From: JAMXLO01 sp963812475
GTDB taxonomy: Bacteria; Pseudomonadota; Alphaproteobacteria; Acetobacterales; Acetobacteraceae
Reading direction: 5' to 3'
Length of the DNA: 64,000 nucleotides
Assembly: GCA_963812475.1 (NCBI GenBank)
Contig: CAWEVI010000054.1
Coordinates: 118,779 to 182,778, forward strand
A program made the translations under genes and the position numbers. Below, in pieces: positions 1 through 9,350 of this stretch; the stretch's first letter is position 1; each line of letters begins with the position of its first letter. The notes below the pieces were generated by a model that did not search any database, was not told the origin of the DNA, and saw nothing but the letters and a program-made list of their open reading frames with translations.

Positions 1-1
1 G

Positions 2-551
2 TTGCGACGCCACATCGACACCCTGGAGCAGAGCACAGCGGCGCGCTTCGCCGCCGCGGGTGGTCCCGACAAGCTCTGGCGCTCCAAGGAATTCTACGAC
101 GGCGCCGCGAGCTGGGATCGCGTCGAACGCATCATCGCCCGCATCGAAGCTGGACCCGACGGTGTGGACACGCGCTTCATCGCCACCAACCTCGATGCCG
201 GTACGCCGCGCACCGTCTATGAAAAGGTCTGTTGCCAGCGCGGCCAGGCGGAGAACCATATCAAATCGTTCAAGACCCACCTGGCGGCAGACCGCACCTC
301 TTGCCACACGTCGAGCGCCAACCAGCGGCGGCTGTTTCTGCACGCGGGCGCCTATTGGATGATGTGGCACCTGCGCGTGCTGATGCCGCGACGCTCATCG
401 TGGCGGTCATGTAGTTCGACACCCTGCGCCTGCGACTGGTCAAGCTCGCCGTTCGCGTAGTGGACAGATCAAGCTGCACCTGCCGACCTGCACGCCGGAT
501 CAGGCAATCTTCGCAATGGTGCTGGGACGTTTGCCGCGGGTGACCGTCTGA
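2..551 (+). pseudogene. IS1380-family transposase, C-terminal remnant
   Basis: The N-terminal half is cut off by the window edge. The readable part, with motifs KLWRSKEFYDGAASWDRVER and ENHIKSFKTHLAADRTSC, matches the C-terminal half of IS1380-family DDE transposases. The frame breaks near 408 and again near 465. The expected ending, up to LPRVTV, is readable in another frame and stops at 551. A GC hairpin (555-561 paired with 566-572) follows. The element's right end appears to have been invaded by the ISAs1 copy that starts at 679. Confidence 0.85.
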
Positions 552-678
552 ACCGCGGGGCTGCTGCCCCGCCCGCCGCCCGTTCCGTCAACCTCCAACC
601 GAGACCCAATCCATGTCCGCACAACCGGAGGTGGAATGACCTTCGTGGCAGCGGAGCGTCAATGGGCGGCTGTGAATT

Positions 679-1982
679 CAGGGCTGTTCAACGCTCTCTT
701 CTTTGGTGGCATGGGCCGGGTGAGTTTGAAATGCCACACACCGACGCAAACCGCCCTGTGATCGCAAATTGGTGGTTCCCACGACGCGGCGCCATCTGAC
801 TCTTTGGCGGGCAACTTTCACAGTTGCGGACCGGTTGCCATGGCGTCGTTCAGTCCATTTGTGGACTTGCTGGCCGAAATCGAAGATCCGAGGCGGGCAG
901 AGGGAAAGCTGTATCGATTGCCGGAGGTCGTGCTGTTCGCGATCCTGGCGATCGTCGCTGGCGCCAACTCCTACCGGGCGATCCACAGCTTCATTGATGT
1001 TCATCTTGCTCAACTGCGCGATGCGTTCGGCATGAAGTGGCGGAAAGCACCAGCCTACACGACGATCCGCGGTATTCTGCGACAGCTTGACCCTGCCTCG
1101 GTCGAGGCTGTGTTCCGACGCCATGCCGCCATCTTGAATGATGCTGCCGAAATCCAAGGTCGGCGTCATGTGGCGATCGATGGCAAAACCTTGCGGCGCA
1201 GCTTCGACAACTTCCTTGATCGCCGCGCAGCGCACATGCTCAGCGCCTTCGCTTCTGACACGGCTCTGGTGCTGGCGCATCTTGATTGTGATGAAAAGTC
1301 CAATGAGATCCCAGCCGTACAGACCCTGCTCGGCTCACTTCCGCTGAGTGACGCGGTGGTGACCGTCGACGCTATGCATTGTCAAAAAAAGCATTCGAGC
1401 ATGCCGCTGCCGGTAGTGTCCATCTGATCGCTCAAGTCAAAGCCAACCAGCCCGCTCTGCATCACGCTATCGCCGAGCTGTGCAACAAAGTCGCACCGCT
1501 CGATATAAACCAAACCACCGACAAGAGGTGTCGATCCCGCGACGAAACCCGCATGGTCGAGGTATTCGCGCCGGGTAACAGCTTGGCCGGCACCGAATGG
1601 GACGGCCATATTAGCGCAGTCATCCGCGTCAATCGCGACATTCTCACTCGCTTCGCCATCACTGGGTTGTGGCGCTCAACCAGCGAAACCGCATTGTTCG
1701 TCAGTGACGTTGTGCTGCCTGCCGCTCAATGCGCCAAGGCCATCCGCGACCACTGGAGCATCGAGAACCGCTCTCACTACATCCGCGACGGTAGCTTCGC
1801 AGAAGACGCCAGCCGCATCCGATGCAATCCCGGCATCTTTGCACGCTTGCGCTCGTTCGCCGCCAACATCTTGCGCTTCAATGGCGTTCACAATGTCACA
1901 GACGGACGCCATCGCATCGCCTTTGGCGGCATCCGCGCCATCCTCGCTATGCGTGTCATATATTGAGCGTTGAACAGCCCTG
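679..1982 (+). mobile_element. ISAs1-family insertion sequence, copy A (1304 bp)
   Basis: The 18-bp inverted ends CAGGGCTGTTCAACGCTC (679-696) and its complement (1965-1982) bound exactly 1304 bp, the same length as the copy at 28531-29834. Flanks carry GGCTGTGAAT at 668-677 and 1983-1992, a 10-bp target duplication with one extra T on the left. The few differences from copy B suggest recent transposition. The sequence it interrupts looks like the right end of the IS1380 remnant. Confidence 0.93.
840..1966 (+). CDS. ISAs1 transposase, two frames joined by likely -1 frameshift
   Basis: DDE transposase of the ISAs1 family. The first frame (840 to about 1391) carries the N-terminal EDPR region, the RHVAIDGKTLRRSFD catalytic segment and VTVDAMHCQKK. 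The rest, with LIAQVKANQP and DHWSIENRSHYIRDGSFAEDA, is in the -1 frame and ends at 1966. The switch falls on A AAA AAG (1385-1391) in the zero frame, the classical bacterial -1 slippery heptamer. Slippage there restores the family alignment across the junction. ATG 840 fits the family's usual N-terminus better than TTG 804. Copy B has the same arrangement, which argues for programmed shifting rather than random decay. Confidence 0.85.
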
Positions 1983-2055
1983 GGCTGTGAATAATGCGGG
2001 CTAATTGACATAGCGCAAGATGCTATCTACCGTAAACGCAAACGGAGACTCGTTT

Positions 2056-2994
2056 ATGGACACCATCTTCGAGAATTGGCAAAGCGAACACACCGAGCTA
2101 TTTGGCAACTTGCCCCTCCTGCTAAGACATCAACTGCATCAGAACCCGCTTTTTAGCGAAGCATTCCTCGCGGAAATAATCGATAAATATAACCGGGAAG
2201 GTCATCGTTATTTATTGACGCATATGGGGCCGCTGGGCTCACCGAAGCAATCATGGAAAGAATACAAAATCGGCGACATACCTGGCAAAGAGTTGATCGA
2301 GCGCATCCGACATGAAAGACTCTGGATCAGCCTGCACGATATCAACAAAGCCGATCCTGGTTATCAGCAACTTCTCGATAGTATCTATGACGACATTCAT
2401 GCACGCATGCCCGGGCACCCGAGCACGTTTCAGCGCACCTGCGCTATCCTGATCTCATCACCCGGAGCACAGGTATACTATCATTTCGACACAGCTGGTC
2501 AGACCCTCTGGCAGATCCAGGGGACCAAGAAGGTGTGGATATACCCCACTCGGGAGCCGTTCCTCACGCAGGAGCGGGTCGATATGGTCACGGCCTTTCG
2601 TGAGAGCTTCCATGACGAAGCGACGCAACCTTACAGGCCGTGGTTCGACAAATATGCCGCCGATTTCCGTGGAGACGGCGATCAAACGCTCTATCCGGGC
2701 GAAATGGTGTATTGGCCGCTCAATGCGCCACACCGCATCGAGAACGACAACCAGCTCTCGATTAGCTTCACGACGGAGTTCTTTACGCGGAATATTAAGC
2801 GACACGTCCGCGCTTCAACGGCAAATGGTATCTTGCGGAATTTTGGCTGGAAGCCGGGTTGCACGGAATCCGGCCCGAAGTATTTTGCTAAGCTGGGCGT
2901 CGCTGCTCTCGCCAAAGCTACCGGCTACCTGAATAGGCGTCAAGAGAAGCCGGTTGAACCAATAACATTGGCCGAGGTCCAAGGGCTTTCCTGA
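2056..2994 (+). CDS. JmjC/cupin-like iron oxygenase family protein
   Basis: A 312-aa protein from ATG 2056, which has CGGAGA seven bases upstream; an in-frame ATG at 2020 has no ribosome site. An H-x-D pair (H143, D145 in YYHFDTAGQT) and a later His (H226 in NAPHRIEN) form the metal triad of cupin_8/JmjC-like Fe(II)/2-oxoglutarate oxygenases, and GTKKVWIYP lies on the expected strand after HxD. The substrate is unknown; relatives hydroxylate proteins or small molecules. It is AT-richer than its neighbours and sits directly behind the ISAs1 copy, suggesting transfer. The next gene is a methyltransferase 290 bp downstream. Confidence 0.7.
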   Translation: MDTIFENWQSEHTELFGNLPLLLRHQLHQNPLFSEAFLAEIIDKYNREGHRYLLTHMGPLGSPKQSWKEYKIGDIPGKELIERIRHERLWISLHDINKADPGYQQLLDSIYDDIHARMPGHPSTFQRTCAILISSPGAQVYYHFDTAGQTLWQIQGTKKVWIYPTREPFLTQERVDMVTAFRESFHDEATQPYRPWFDKYAADFRGDGDQTLYPGEMVYWPLNAPHRIENDNQLSISFTTEFFTRNIKRHVRASTANGILRNFGWKPGCTESGPKYFAKLGVAALAKATGYLNRRQEKPVEPITLAEVQGLS

Positions 2995-3283
2995 GAGAGT
3001 TGCTCCAGGCCTCCCATCTACACGTACGACGAACACGGCCAAACGGTATACGGAAAGACCGCCCAGCGGAGTCACTGCGGTTGAGACCCGGACATGAGGG
3101 CGGCGCAGCTGGAGGATGTTGGCATCTTGTAAAGACCGCACGGATCACCAATCCTTCAAGCAAAAGATGTCAGTCACCCGCTTATCGGCGACTAGATGGC
3201 AAAGTATGATTTCATCGGGCCTTTAGTGGCCACTGTGGCTGTATTTCGCCCGCTGCGCATTGTGGTAAGAGGAGGGACGCGAT

Positions 3284-4123
3284 ATGCCCGAGGCCTCAAT
3301 TTCGATTGGCGAGCACATCCAGTCGGCGCGCGAGGCGATTAAGCAAGCGGTGCCGCAATTGGTACACGTGGCCCGCCTCGGTCGCCTAACGCTCAACCAA
3401 CTAAAGTTCCCCATCTCGGCCGCCATTCTGGACTGGCAGGGCAGAGTTCAGGTCGGGCCGTTCACAGGAATTCGGTTCCCTCGGAGCGGGACTGGCAATT
3501 TCGCTGAAGTACTTGGCAGTTACGAGATCAGTCTCGTCCCAGTACTGGAGCAGGTGATCGCGCGCAAGCCCGATTTGATCATCGATGTTGGTGCAGCGTG
3601 GGGCTTTTACTCGATGGGCCTGGCGATGCGTTGCCCGTACAGTAGGGTCATCGCCTATGAGATGGACCGAACCCGCTTCGACCTGATGCAGAAGTACAAC
3701 CGCATCAACAAACTTTCCCATCGGATCGATATGCGTGGGGAATGTACCGTGGCGACGCTCACGGCTGACCTGCGGGATACGCATTATCCGTTCATTTTGA
3801 TGGACGTAGAGGGAGCGGAAGATTACCTCCTACAACCCCATATCGCCAGCATCGACCGAGCAGAGATACTGGTCGAACTGCACGAGGGAGCTGTTCCCGG
3901 GATCACGGAGCGGATGGAAAGTCTCTTTGACAAGAGCCACTTAATCCAAGTGATTCAGCAGGATGACTTATCCAACTACCATCCACCCCCCGACATCAAC
4001 CCGTTCGTTCGGTGGCAGTGGAGCCGGCTCATCAAAGAGGATCGAAAGGAGCCAATGACATGGATGCACCTGTTGCCTCGGCTGGGCCAATGGCCTGACG
4101 GGGGCAACCTACGTCATTCCTAA
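3284..4123 (+). CDS. FkbM-type SAM-dependent methyltransferase
   Basis: 279 aa with a strong ribosome site (GAGGAGGG before ATG 3284). Residues about 99-110 (LIIDVGAAWGFYS) are the SAM-binding motif I. VIAYEMDRTRF follows at the position of the acidic ribose-binding loop, and FILMDVEGAEDYLL is the characteristic FkbM DVEG motif. FkbM enzymes O-methylate sugars or polyketides; the acceptor here cannot be told. It may work with the oxygenase upstream, but the 290-bp gap shows no clear operon. Confidence 0.75.
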   Translation: MPEASISIGEHIQSAREAIKQAVPQLVHVARLGRLTLNQLKFPISAAILDWQGRVQVGPFTGIRFPRSGTGNFAEVLGSYEISLVPVLEQVIARKPDLIIDVGAAWGFYSMGLAMRCPYSRVIAYEMDRTRFDLMQKYNRINKLSHRIDMRGECTVATLTADLRDTHYPFILMDVEGAEDYLLQPHIASIDRAEILVELHEGAVPGITERMESLFDKSHLIQVIQQDDLSNYHPPPDINPFVRWQWSRLIKEDRKEPMTWMHLLPRLGQWPDGGNLRHS

Positions 4124-4228
4124 AGTTGTGCTGGACGAACGTACTTCCGTCGACGAGTTTCCGCGACTCTGTGGTTTGTTGGCGTGCGAACCGGCAGCTT
4201 GGGGGCGATGCCATGACCACCTATCAGG

Positions 4229-4438
4229 ATGGAGGAGGAGACCGACGACGAACGCGTACGGTTCACCTGTGCCGCCTGGATCTACGAACGCGCCTGGGGC
4301 AAGCCCAAGGCTTACGATCCATCGATCGAGAAGGCGCCCCGCGTCGTGTTCGACCTCGCGCACCTCTCCCGCGAGCAGCGCGGTTGCGCGCGAAGCGAAC
4401 CTTGGGCGTGCCACCGATTAAGGCGCCTGGGTCGGTGA
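4229..4438 (+). CDS. Hypothetical small protein, possibly a fragment
   Basis: A 69-aa frame whose first 45 residues (RFTCAAWIYERAWGKPKAYD, then a hydrophobic DLAHL segment) look protein-like, whereas the Arg-rich tail does not. Not recognised. It lies between the FkbM gene and an IS1182 remnant on the other strand and is probably the truncated start of a longer gene. Confidence 0.3.
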   Translation: MEEETDDERVRFTCAAWIYERAWGKPKAYDPSIEKAPRVVFDLAHLSREQRGCARSEPWACHRLRRLGR

Positions 4439-4613
4439 CATGGTAGTTAGGTCGGACAGTAGCGGACTCTGGCGGTCGTTCCCCGGCTCCCACAAGAGCC
4501 ATTCCCTCTCCGCCTGCGCCAGCGCCCGCCCGGGCCAATATTGCCCGCTCCGCGTGTAAATGGGCGGCGGAAGACAATCCGCGCCAGAGCCTCCGCGTCG
4601 CCCTTTCTGTAAG

Positions 4614-5075
4614 CGTGTTAGCGCGCTGTGACGGCTGGCGTTGGCGTGGATCTTCGTACCATCCAGCGCCACCGTGCCCGGCTTCAAAACGCCCAACTCG
4701 CGGGCCATGTCCAGAACCTGCACGAACAGCGGCTCGATCTGCTTCAGAAAGCGTCGCCGGAACGCGGCAATCGTGTCGCGATCAGGATGCTCGTTGGCGG
4801 CGATGAAGCGGAACGCCACCGAATCATACGTCGCCCGTTCCAGCTTGCGGCTCGAAAACACGCCCGTGGCATAGCCGTAGACGATCAGACCGAGCAGCAG
4901 TTCGGGATGGTAGGACGCCTCGCCCGAGCCACGATAGCTGCCGGCAATCGACCGCAAATCCAGCCCCTCGACTACCTCCACAACGAACCGAGCCAGGTGA
5001 CGCTCTGGCAACCACTCATCCACCGAGCGGCAGCAGAAAGCCGGTCTTGCGGTCGATCGGGCGGGAATTGCTCAT
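4614..5075 (-). pseudogene. IS1182-family transposase, N-terminal remnant
   Basis: Reads from ATG 5075 (MSNSRPIDRKTGFLLP), then after a 1-nt frameshift near 5027 continues VDEWLPERHLARFVVEVVEG through the DUF772 region to VALDGTKIHANAS, which holds the first catalytic Asp. Beyond about 4614 the similarity stops, so the middle and C-terminal catalytic parts are missing. The open frame continues to 4418 without family resemblance. Confidence 0.8.
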
Positions 5076-5464
5076 GCGCAGGATGTCCGGGACAGCCAGG
5101 TGGATCGGTGCCCCTCTCTATCCGACGATCCCGCGTCGCGTTAAGTTCGACAGGCTGCCAGGGCAGCTCGTCCGCGGCGCCGGGATGCCACGGACCTGCC
5201 TGTGCGGATGGCAACACCCGCGCCAGCATTCGAGGTTCGGTTGAAGAATTCCAGAGGATTGGCGGCTGCCGCGCTAAATGCGCGGAACACCACAAGAACC
5301 GTTGGTTAAACTCACTCGAACGTGCAGTGACAGCGGATTCGCTCCGATTCGATGCCGCTGAGCATCTTGCCGCCCGCCATTGAGACGTCGTGTGACCCGC
5401 GCCGCCATGACGTTTAATTTTGCCCCCTTTCCCGCGCCACCCGGGGTGCCGAATCCTTCCGTTT
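5076..5464. other. No gene recognised
   Basis: Between the IS1182 start and the acidic protein upstream of ku. No convincing reading frame, RNA or repeat is visible; it probably holds IS1182 upstream sequence and the promoter of the ku cassette. Confidence 0.4.
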
Positions 5465-5737
5465 ATGTCTATTCCCAATCATACTGATACCTTCACCCTG
5501 ACCGGCGACTACGAGCATAGGGTGCTGGAGGCGCTGAAGGTGGCCCAGCACCAGGTGCGGCTTGCACAGGCAACGGCGCGGCCGCGGATGGAAGATGCGC
5601 TCGTAGGTCTCGAGGACGCCCTGAGCGATCAGATCGCGTGGCTCAAAAACGCTGCCGAGGACGACAAAGCCGATGCCGAGGAGTCCGGCGAGGCCGAGCG
5701 TGAACGTCAGGCCTGGTGCCCGCTGAGGGCCGCCTGA
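5465..5737 (+). CDS. Small acidic protein coupled to ku (copy 1)
   Basis: 90 aa, Asp/Glu-rich, probably helical, with the segment LEDALSDQIAWLKNAAEDDK. Its TGA overlaps the ATG of ku (TGATG at 5735-5739), implying translational coupling. A frameshifted paralogue lies at 16190-16466 in front of a decayed ku, so the pair moves or duplicates as a unit. Function unknown; a Ku-associated role is inferred from linkage alone. Confidence 0.65.
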   Translation: MSIPNHTDTFTLTGDYEHRVLEALKVAQHQVRLAQATARPRMEDALVGLEDALSDQIAWLKNAAEDDKADAEESGEAERERQAWCPLRAA

Positions 5738-6666
5738 TGCCCGCACGCCCAATCTGGCGGGGTCACCTGCGCCTCGCCCTCGTCTCCTGCCCAGTGGCGC
5801 TCTGGAACGCGCGCCACGACAGGTCAGCGATCCGGTTCAATATGATCAATCCCGAGACTGGCAACAGGATCAAGATGGTCACGACGGACGCTGAAACCGG
5901 AAAGGAGCTGGAACGGCGCGACCTCGTTAAAGGCTACGAGTTCCGCAAAAACGAATATCTTCTGCTCAGTGACGACGATCTCGACAGCGTCAAGGTCGAG
6001 AGCTCGGCCATGATGACGGTGGAGAAATTCGTCGACGCTGCGTCGATCGACCCGGTCTATTACGATTCCAGCTATTTTCTGGCCCCTGATGGCAAGGCTG
6101 GCAGGGATGTCTATGCCGTGCTGCGGGAAGCTATCGCGAAGACTGGCATGACGGCCATTTCCCGCGTCGTGATCTCCCAGCGCGAGCGCACCATTGCTCT
6201 GCGTCCAATGGGCGACGGCCTCATCGCTCACACCCTTCACGAAGCCAGGGATCTGAACAGCCCAAAGGAATTGTTCGACGGGATGGCCGACATCAAGACT
6301 GATCCGGAGATGGTGCAGCTCGCAACACAGCTCGTTCAGCGGCAGGTCGGCAAATACGAATCAGCTGATCTCGAGGACCGCTACGAGACGCGCCTGCGCG
6401 CGATGATCGACGCGAAGCTCAAGGGCGAAGGGATCGATACAGAGGCAGATGCGCCGGTCGAAACAACCAGCAACGTCGTCGACCTCATGGCCGCGCTGAA
6501 AAATAGCCTCGGCCAATCGGCTGCGCCCCCCTCGAAGGACAAGAAGGCCGCCGATGTCCGCCAGATAGGCCAGAAACTGCCGATTAAGGGTGGCAAGTCG
6601 GCGGCAGAACGCGCCGAAAAGGCTCCCCCTCAGGCGGCGACAAGGTCCGCGCGCAAACGCGCCTGA
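5737..6666 (+). CDS. ku: Ku protein, non-homologous end joining
   Basis: 309 aa, the usual size for bacterial Ku. The N-terminus PIWRGHLRLALVSCPVALWN and the core RDLVKGYEFRKNEYLLLSDD and ISRVVISQRERTIALRPMGD are diagnostic of the Ku beta-barrel that encircles DNA ends and recruits LigD. A Lys/Arg-rich tail (SARKRA) follows a low-complexity linker. ATG 5737 is chosen because it overlaps the upstream stop and matches the family start. No ligD lies in the window, so the ligase must be elsewhere. Intact, unlike the second copy at 16.5-17.2 kb. Confidence 0.95.
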   Translation: MPARPIWRGHLRLALVSCPVALWNARHDRSAIRFNMINPETGNRIKMVTTDAETGKELERRDLVKGYEFRKNEYLLLSDDDLDSVKVESSAMMTVEKFVDAASIDPVYYDSSYFLAPDGKAGRDVYAVLREAIAKTGMTAISRVVISQRERTIALRPMGDGLIAHTLHEARDLNSPKELFDGMADIKTDPEMVQLATQLVQRQVGKYESADLEDRYETRLRAMIDAKLKGEGIDTEADAPVETTSNVVDLMAALKNSLGQSAAPPSKDKKAADVRQIGQKLPIKGGKSAAERAEKAPPQAATRSARKRA

Positions 6667-6812
6667 TCCGGCTCGTCCTCGTGCCAGCAGTGGATGCTGA
6701 CCAGCCTCCCCTCCTCTTCCAGGCAGACAACGCAATAGACCTCTGTTTCGGCGACCAGGTGGCCGACCTCGTGGTGGCCAAAGCCACACTCGGGGCATTG
6801 GAAGCAGAACAT
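6630..6812 (-). CDS. Small Cys-rich zinc-ribbon-like protein
   Basis: 60 aa from ATG 6812, preceded by GGAGGG. Two Cys pairs (CPECGFGHHE and YCVVCLEE) suggest a zinc ribbon. It overlaps the 3' end of ku by 37 bp on the opposite strand. Function unknown. Confidence 0.55.
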   Translation of the reverse strand: MFCFQCPECGFGHHEVGHLVAETEVYCVVCLEEEGRLVSIHCWHEDEPDQARLRADLVAA

Positions 6813-6984
6813 GGCGCCCTCCGTCAGTGAGTCTCCCTGCGTAGAAAATGACGCCCGAGTCGGGCAACGGGCCTCCGGTTTTGTCCGGCAGCGGGCCCAG
6901 CGATCTCGCCTGAATGGTATCCTGTCTGTCTCCAATCAGCAGTCCGCCATGATTGCCGAGTCGATAGGCTTCGTGCTTCGAACC

Positions 6985-7220
6985 TTCCCGCCTTTTTCTG
7001 GCGATCGCGCTTCTGGTGGCTGCGCTGCACCGTGGCCGCTGGTCAACGCCCGAACGGTTCCTGTCATGGTTCCTGCTGCTACCCGTGGGCGTGACCGCGC
7101 TGTGAGCCGCCGTATTCCATCTCTTCTTTCCGTCCATTGCGACGCCGGATATCGGCTGGGAGGTCAGTCCTTTCCAGGTTGAGGTGGGTATGGCCGACCT
7201 GGCTATCGGCGCGACTGCGA
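6985..7220 (+). pseudogene. Membrane protein fragment (DUF6790-like)
   Basis: A frame with LFLAIALLVAALHRGRWSTP, FLSWFLLLPVGVTAL, an in-frame TGA where Trp is expected, then AAVFHLFFPSIATPDIGW and VSPFQVEVGMADLAIGATA. The order of hydrophobic segments and the SPFQ-EVGMADLA motif resemble DUF6790-type membrane proteins. The 3' part is replaced in frame by the IS66 TnpA tail. Confidence 0.5.
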
Positions 7221-7321
7221 TCGAGATTGCGTTGCCGAACGGTGTCCGCATTTGTGTTGCTGGCTTGGTGAGCGAGAAGACGCTGTCGCGGGTTCTGCGC
7301 ATCATGCGGGGTGCGCTGTGA
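7221..7321 (+). pseudogene. IS66 TnpA C-terminal tail
   Basis: The last ~33 codons (IEIALPNGVRICV to VLRIMRGAL) match the end of IS66-family TnpA. They are joined in frame to the membrane-protein remnant upstream. The stop TGA (7319-7321) overlaps the GTG start of TnpB, as is normal in IS66 elements. Confidence 0.65.
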
Positions 7322-7623
7322 TCAGTCTGGCGGCTGGCGCGAAGGTCTTCCTCGCGTGCCGCCCGGTCGACCTGCGCAATGGGTTCGATGGCTTGGCTGC
7401 GAAGGCAAAGCAGGTGATTGGTGCCGATCCATTCAGTGGTCATTTGTTTATCTTCCGCGGCAAGCGCGGTGATTATTTCAAGGGCCTGTATTGGGACGCC
7501 AGCGGAATGTGGCTGATCGCCAAGTGTCTCGAGAAGGGCCGTTTTCTCTGGCCGCCGATTGTTGATGGCACGATGACACTCACGCCGGCGCAGTTTTCAG
7601 TGCTGATTGGTCCGTGCCGGTGA
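7318..7623 (+). pseudogene. tnpB: IS66 TnpB (Orf2), 3'-truncated
   Basis: From GTG 7318: CRPVDLRNGFDGLAAKAKQV, FIFRGKRGDYFKGLYWD and LTPAQFSVLI are diagnostic of the IS66 TnpB accessory protein. The last ~15 residues are replaced by unrelated sequence after about 7606. No TnpC follows, so the element is dead. Confidence 0.85.
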
Positions 7624-7684
7624 AGGTACGGCAGGCCGGTGCCACCACTGTGGTGCTGGCCACGGTGAAGGCCGCGCGTCGACG

Positions 7685-7879
7685 CGAGGGCGTCGAGAGC
7701 GCGGCCCTCTTCAACCCATTGCAACCGCGCCCCGTGATGGTACCCGCATCCTCGTCGTGCACAGGCCACTCCATCTGGAGTCCGATGTTTATTGGAACCG
7801 GATCGTCGATGATTGGGTCCGGGTCGGCGACGAATTGCTGCGTGTGGTCCGGGGCGTCACATCGTGGCTTGCCCGCTGA
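7685..7879 (+). CDS. DUF551-like small protein, 5' end lost
   Basis: The frame carries PIATAPRDGTRILVVHRPL, like the PIATAPRDGT opening of DUF551-type small proteins of phages and mobile elements, then VYWNRIVDDWVRVGDELLRV to a stop at 7879. No start codon is evident at the proper place; it begins next to the broken IS66. A similar degraded motif (PIDTSQHDDTHIRVVHGPL) occurs near 22890. Confidence 0.35.
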   Translation, partial: RGRRERGPLQPIATAPRDGTRILVVHRPLHLESDVYWNRIVDDWVRVGDELLRVVRGVTSWLAR

Positions 7880-8320
7880 CAAGCGGCGCCGCGGGCTGGG
7901 CCGCTGATGTCGGAGGATCGGGCAGATGCTCCTGAGCTGCCGACGCCGCGCTCGATCGCGCGGACGTCCTATCGGGTGCACGTCTGGTGCAAGGTGCCCT
8001 GGTTGGTGGCGGAGCCGGCCTTATGCTCGATTGCCTTGGGCCGGTCCATTGCTTTTTACAACTGATGCCTCGCCGCGGCCTGATCGGCGATCGGCTCCCA
8101 GCCCGTCACGTCATGGCGGATCAGCGGGATGGACTTTCGTGATACGCCACCGAGCCGATGAACGTCTTCGACCAGTAGCCGACGAGCGGCTCGGCTCGAG
8201 CGGCACCAAAAGCGGATCAGCGTGCCGTCTCACGGGACGCTGTCGATCGACCGGTGGCCCGGCTTGCGGGCTATGGGCGCGGCCTCAGCACCGGGGTGAA
8301 CGACGCGCGTCGGTTGCAGT
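7880..8320. other. No gene recognised
   Basis: A 52-codon frame (7907-8065, starting MSEDRADAPELPTPRS) looks mildly protein-like but has no identifiable family. Nothing else is supported. Confidence 0.3.
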
Positions 8321-8596
8321 TTACCCGGCTGCGGTGAGCGTCATGCGCCAGGGTATCGGGTAGCTGGACCTGGACGCCACCTGGTTGATCGCCAGGGCCA
8401 TATCGTGCTGTTGCTCGACCTCACCCGGGGCGAACCCTGACGTGGCCAAGATCGCCAACGCGAAACAGAGGGCTTCTGCCGCTTTGTCGGCGGAAAACTC
8501 AGTCCTCACCCGATCCACAAGCGCGTCCCTTGCCTCCGCGGCAATGGCCTGAAGCCTGTCGATCTCATCGCGATCGAAATGCTCTCCATCCGGCAT
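8321..8596 (-). CDS. Conserved-looking hypothetical protein
   Basis: 91 aa from ATG 8596 behind a purine-rich GAGGGAGAGAG ribosome site. A predicted helical protein (RDEIDRLQAIAAEARDALV, then ALCFALAILATSGFAPG). Family not recognised. The balanced, non-Arg-rich composition on the minus strand argues that it is real. Confidence 0.5.
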   Translation of the reverse strand: MPDGEHFDRDEIDRLQAIAAEARDALVDRVRTEFSADKAAEALCFALAILATSGFAPGEVEQQHDMALAINQVASRSSYPIPWRMTLTAAG

Positions 8597-9350
8597 GGTG
8601 TCTCTCTCCCTCTATTCGTCCTTCCCGTGGCCCAGGAACCCATCGCGGCGGGGAGGCCGAAAGTGTCAGCAGCAACCCCCATCCCCTCCGAAGCCAATCC
8701 TGGCTTGGGTCATCCGGCACGAGCTGCCAGTGCACTTCGCAGGCCACCAGGCCTCCAGAGAGAAAGGCTTCACTGTTGCTGTGTTCAATAGACGGGTCTC
8801 AAGCGCGAAGCTGCCGCAATTAGAGACAATCCGAAAAATGCAGCCGCGAAGGTCGAGATTTTTAATAGGGAGAGCCAGAGGTGCATAGGGTTGAGGGGCG
8901 TCAGGCCACTATTTGCCACGCAGCTTCAACGCGGTCTGGGCAAGCATGGCGGCCTTCAAGGTGCGGTTGGAGTCCGGGTCGCACCGGGCGAACCGTGTGT
9001 TCTGGCGAGGGATCGGATAACGCTCGGACGATTGTCCCGGCGCGGCGTTTGGGGCCAGGATCACGCATGCGCTCGCCTCCTACTCCCTTGCCCACCCGCA
9101 TCGGCCCGGTCGAATTCGCCGAATTCGGTCGCAGGGTGCTACCGCGTCAAAGCCGCTTGGTCACCAGCCGCCGCACGAGGGCAGCGGCGAATTGCGTTGG
9201 CTTCGGACGCCTCGCCCGAATACTTCAGCGCTGCCGACTTCCCGCTTCCCGGACTCTCTTCCGCCGCCATGTATCGTTCCTCGATCCAGCTGTTCTCGTT
9301 CGGGTGGCGCGTGGCCGTTAAAATCCGTGATCCGGCTTACATTGCCGGGA
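8597..9350. other. No gene recognised
   Basis: Several overlapping frames exist but all have Arg/Pro/Ser-rich shadow composition. No IS, RNA or repeat is recognised. Confidence 0.35.
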
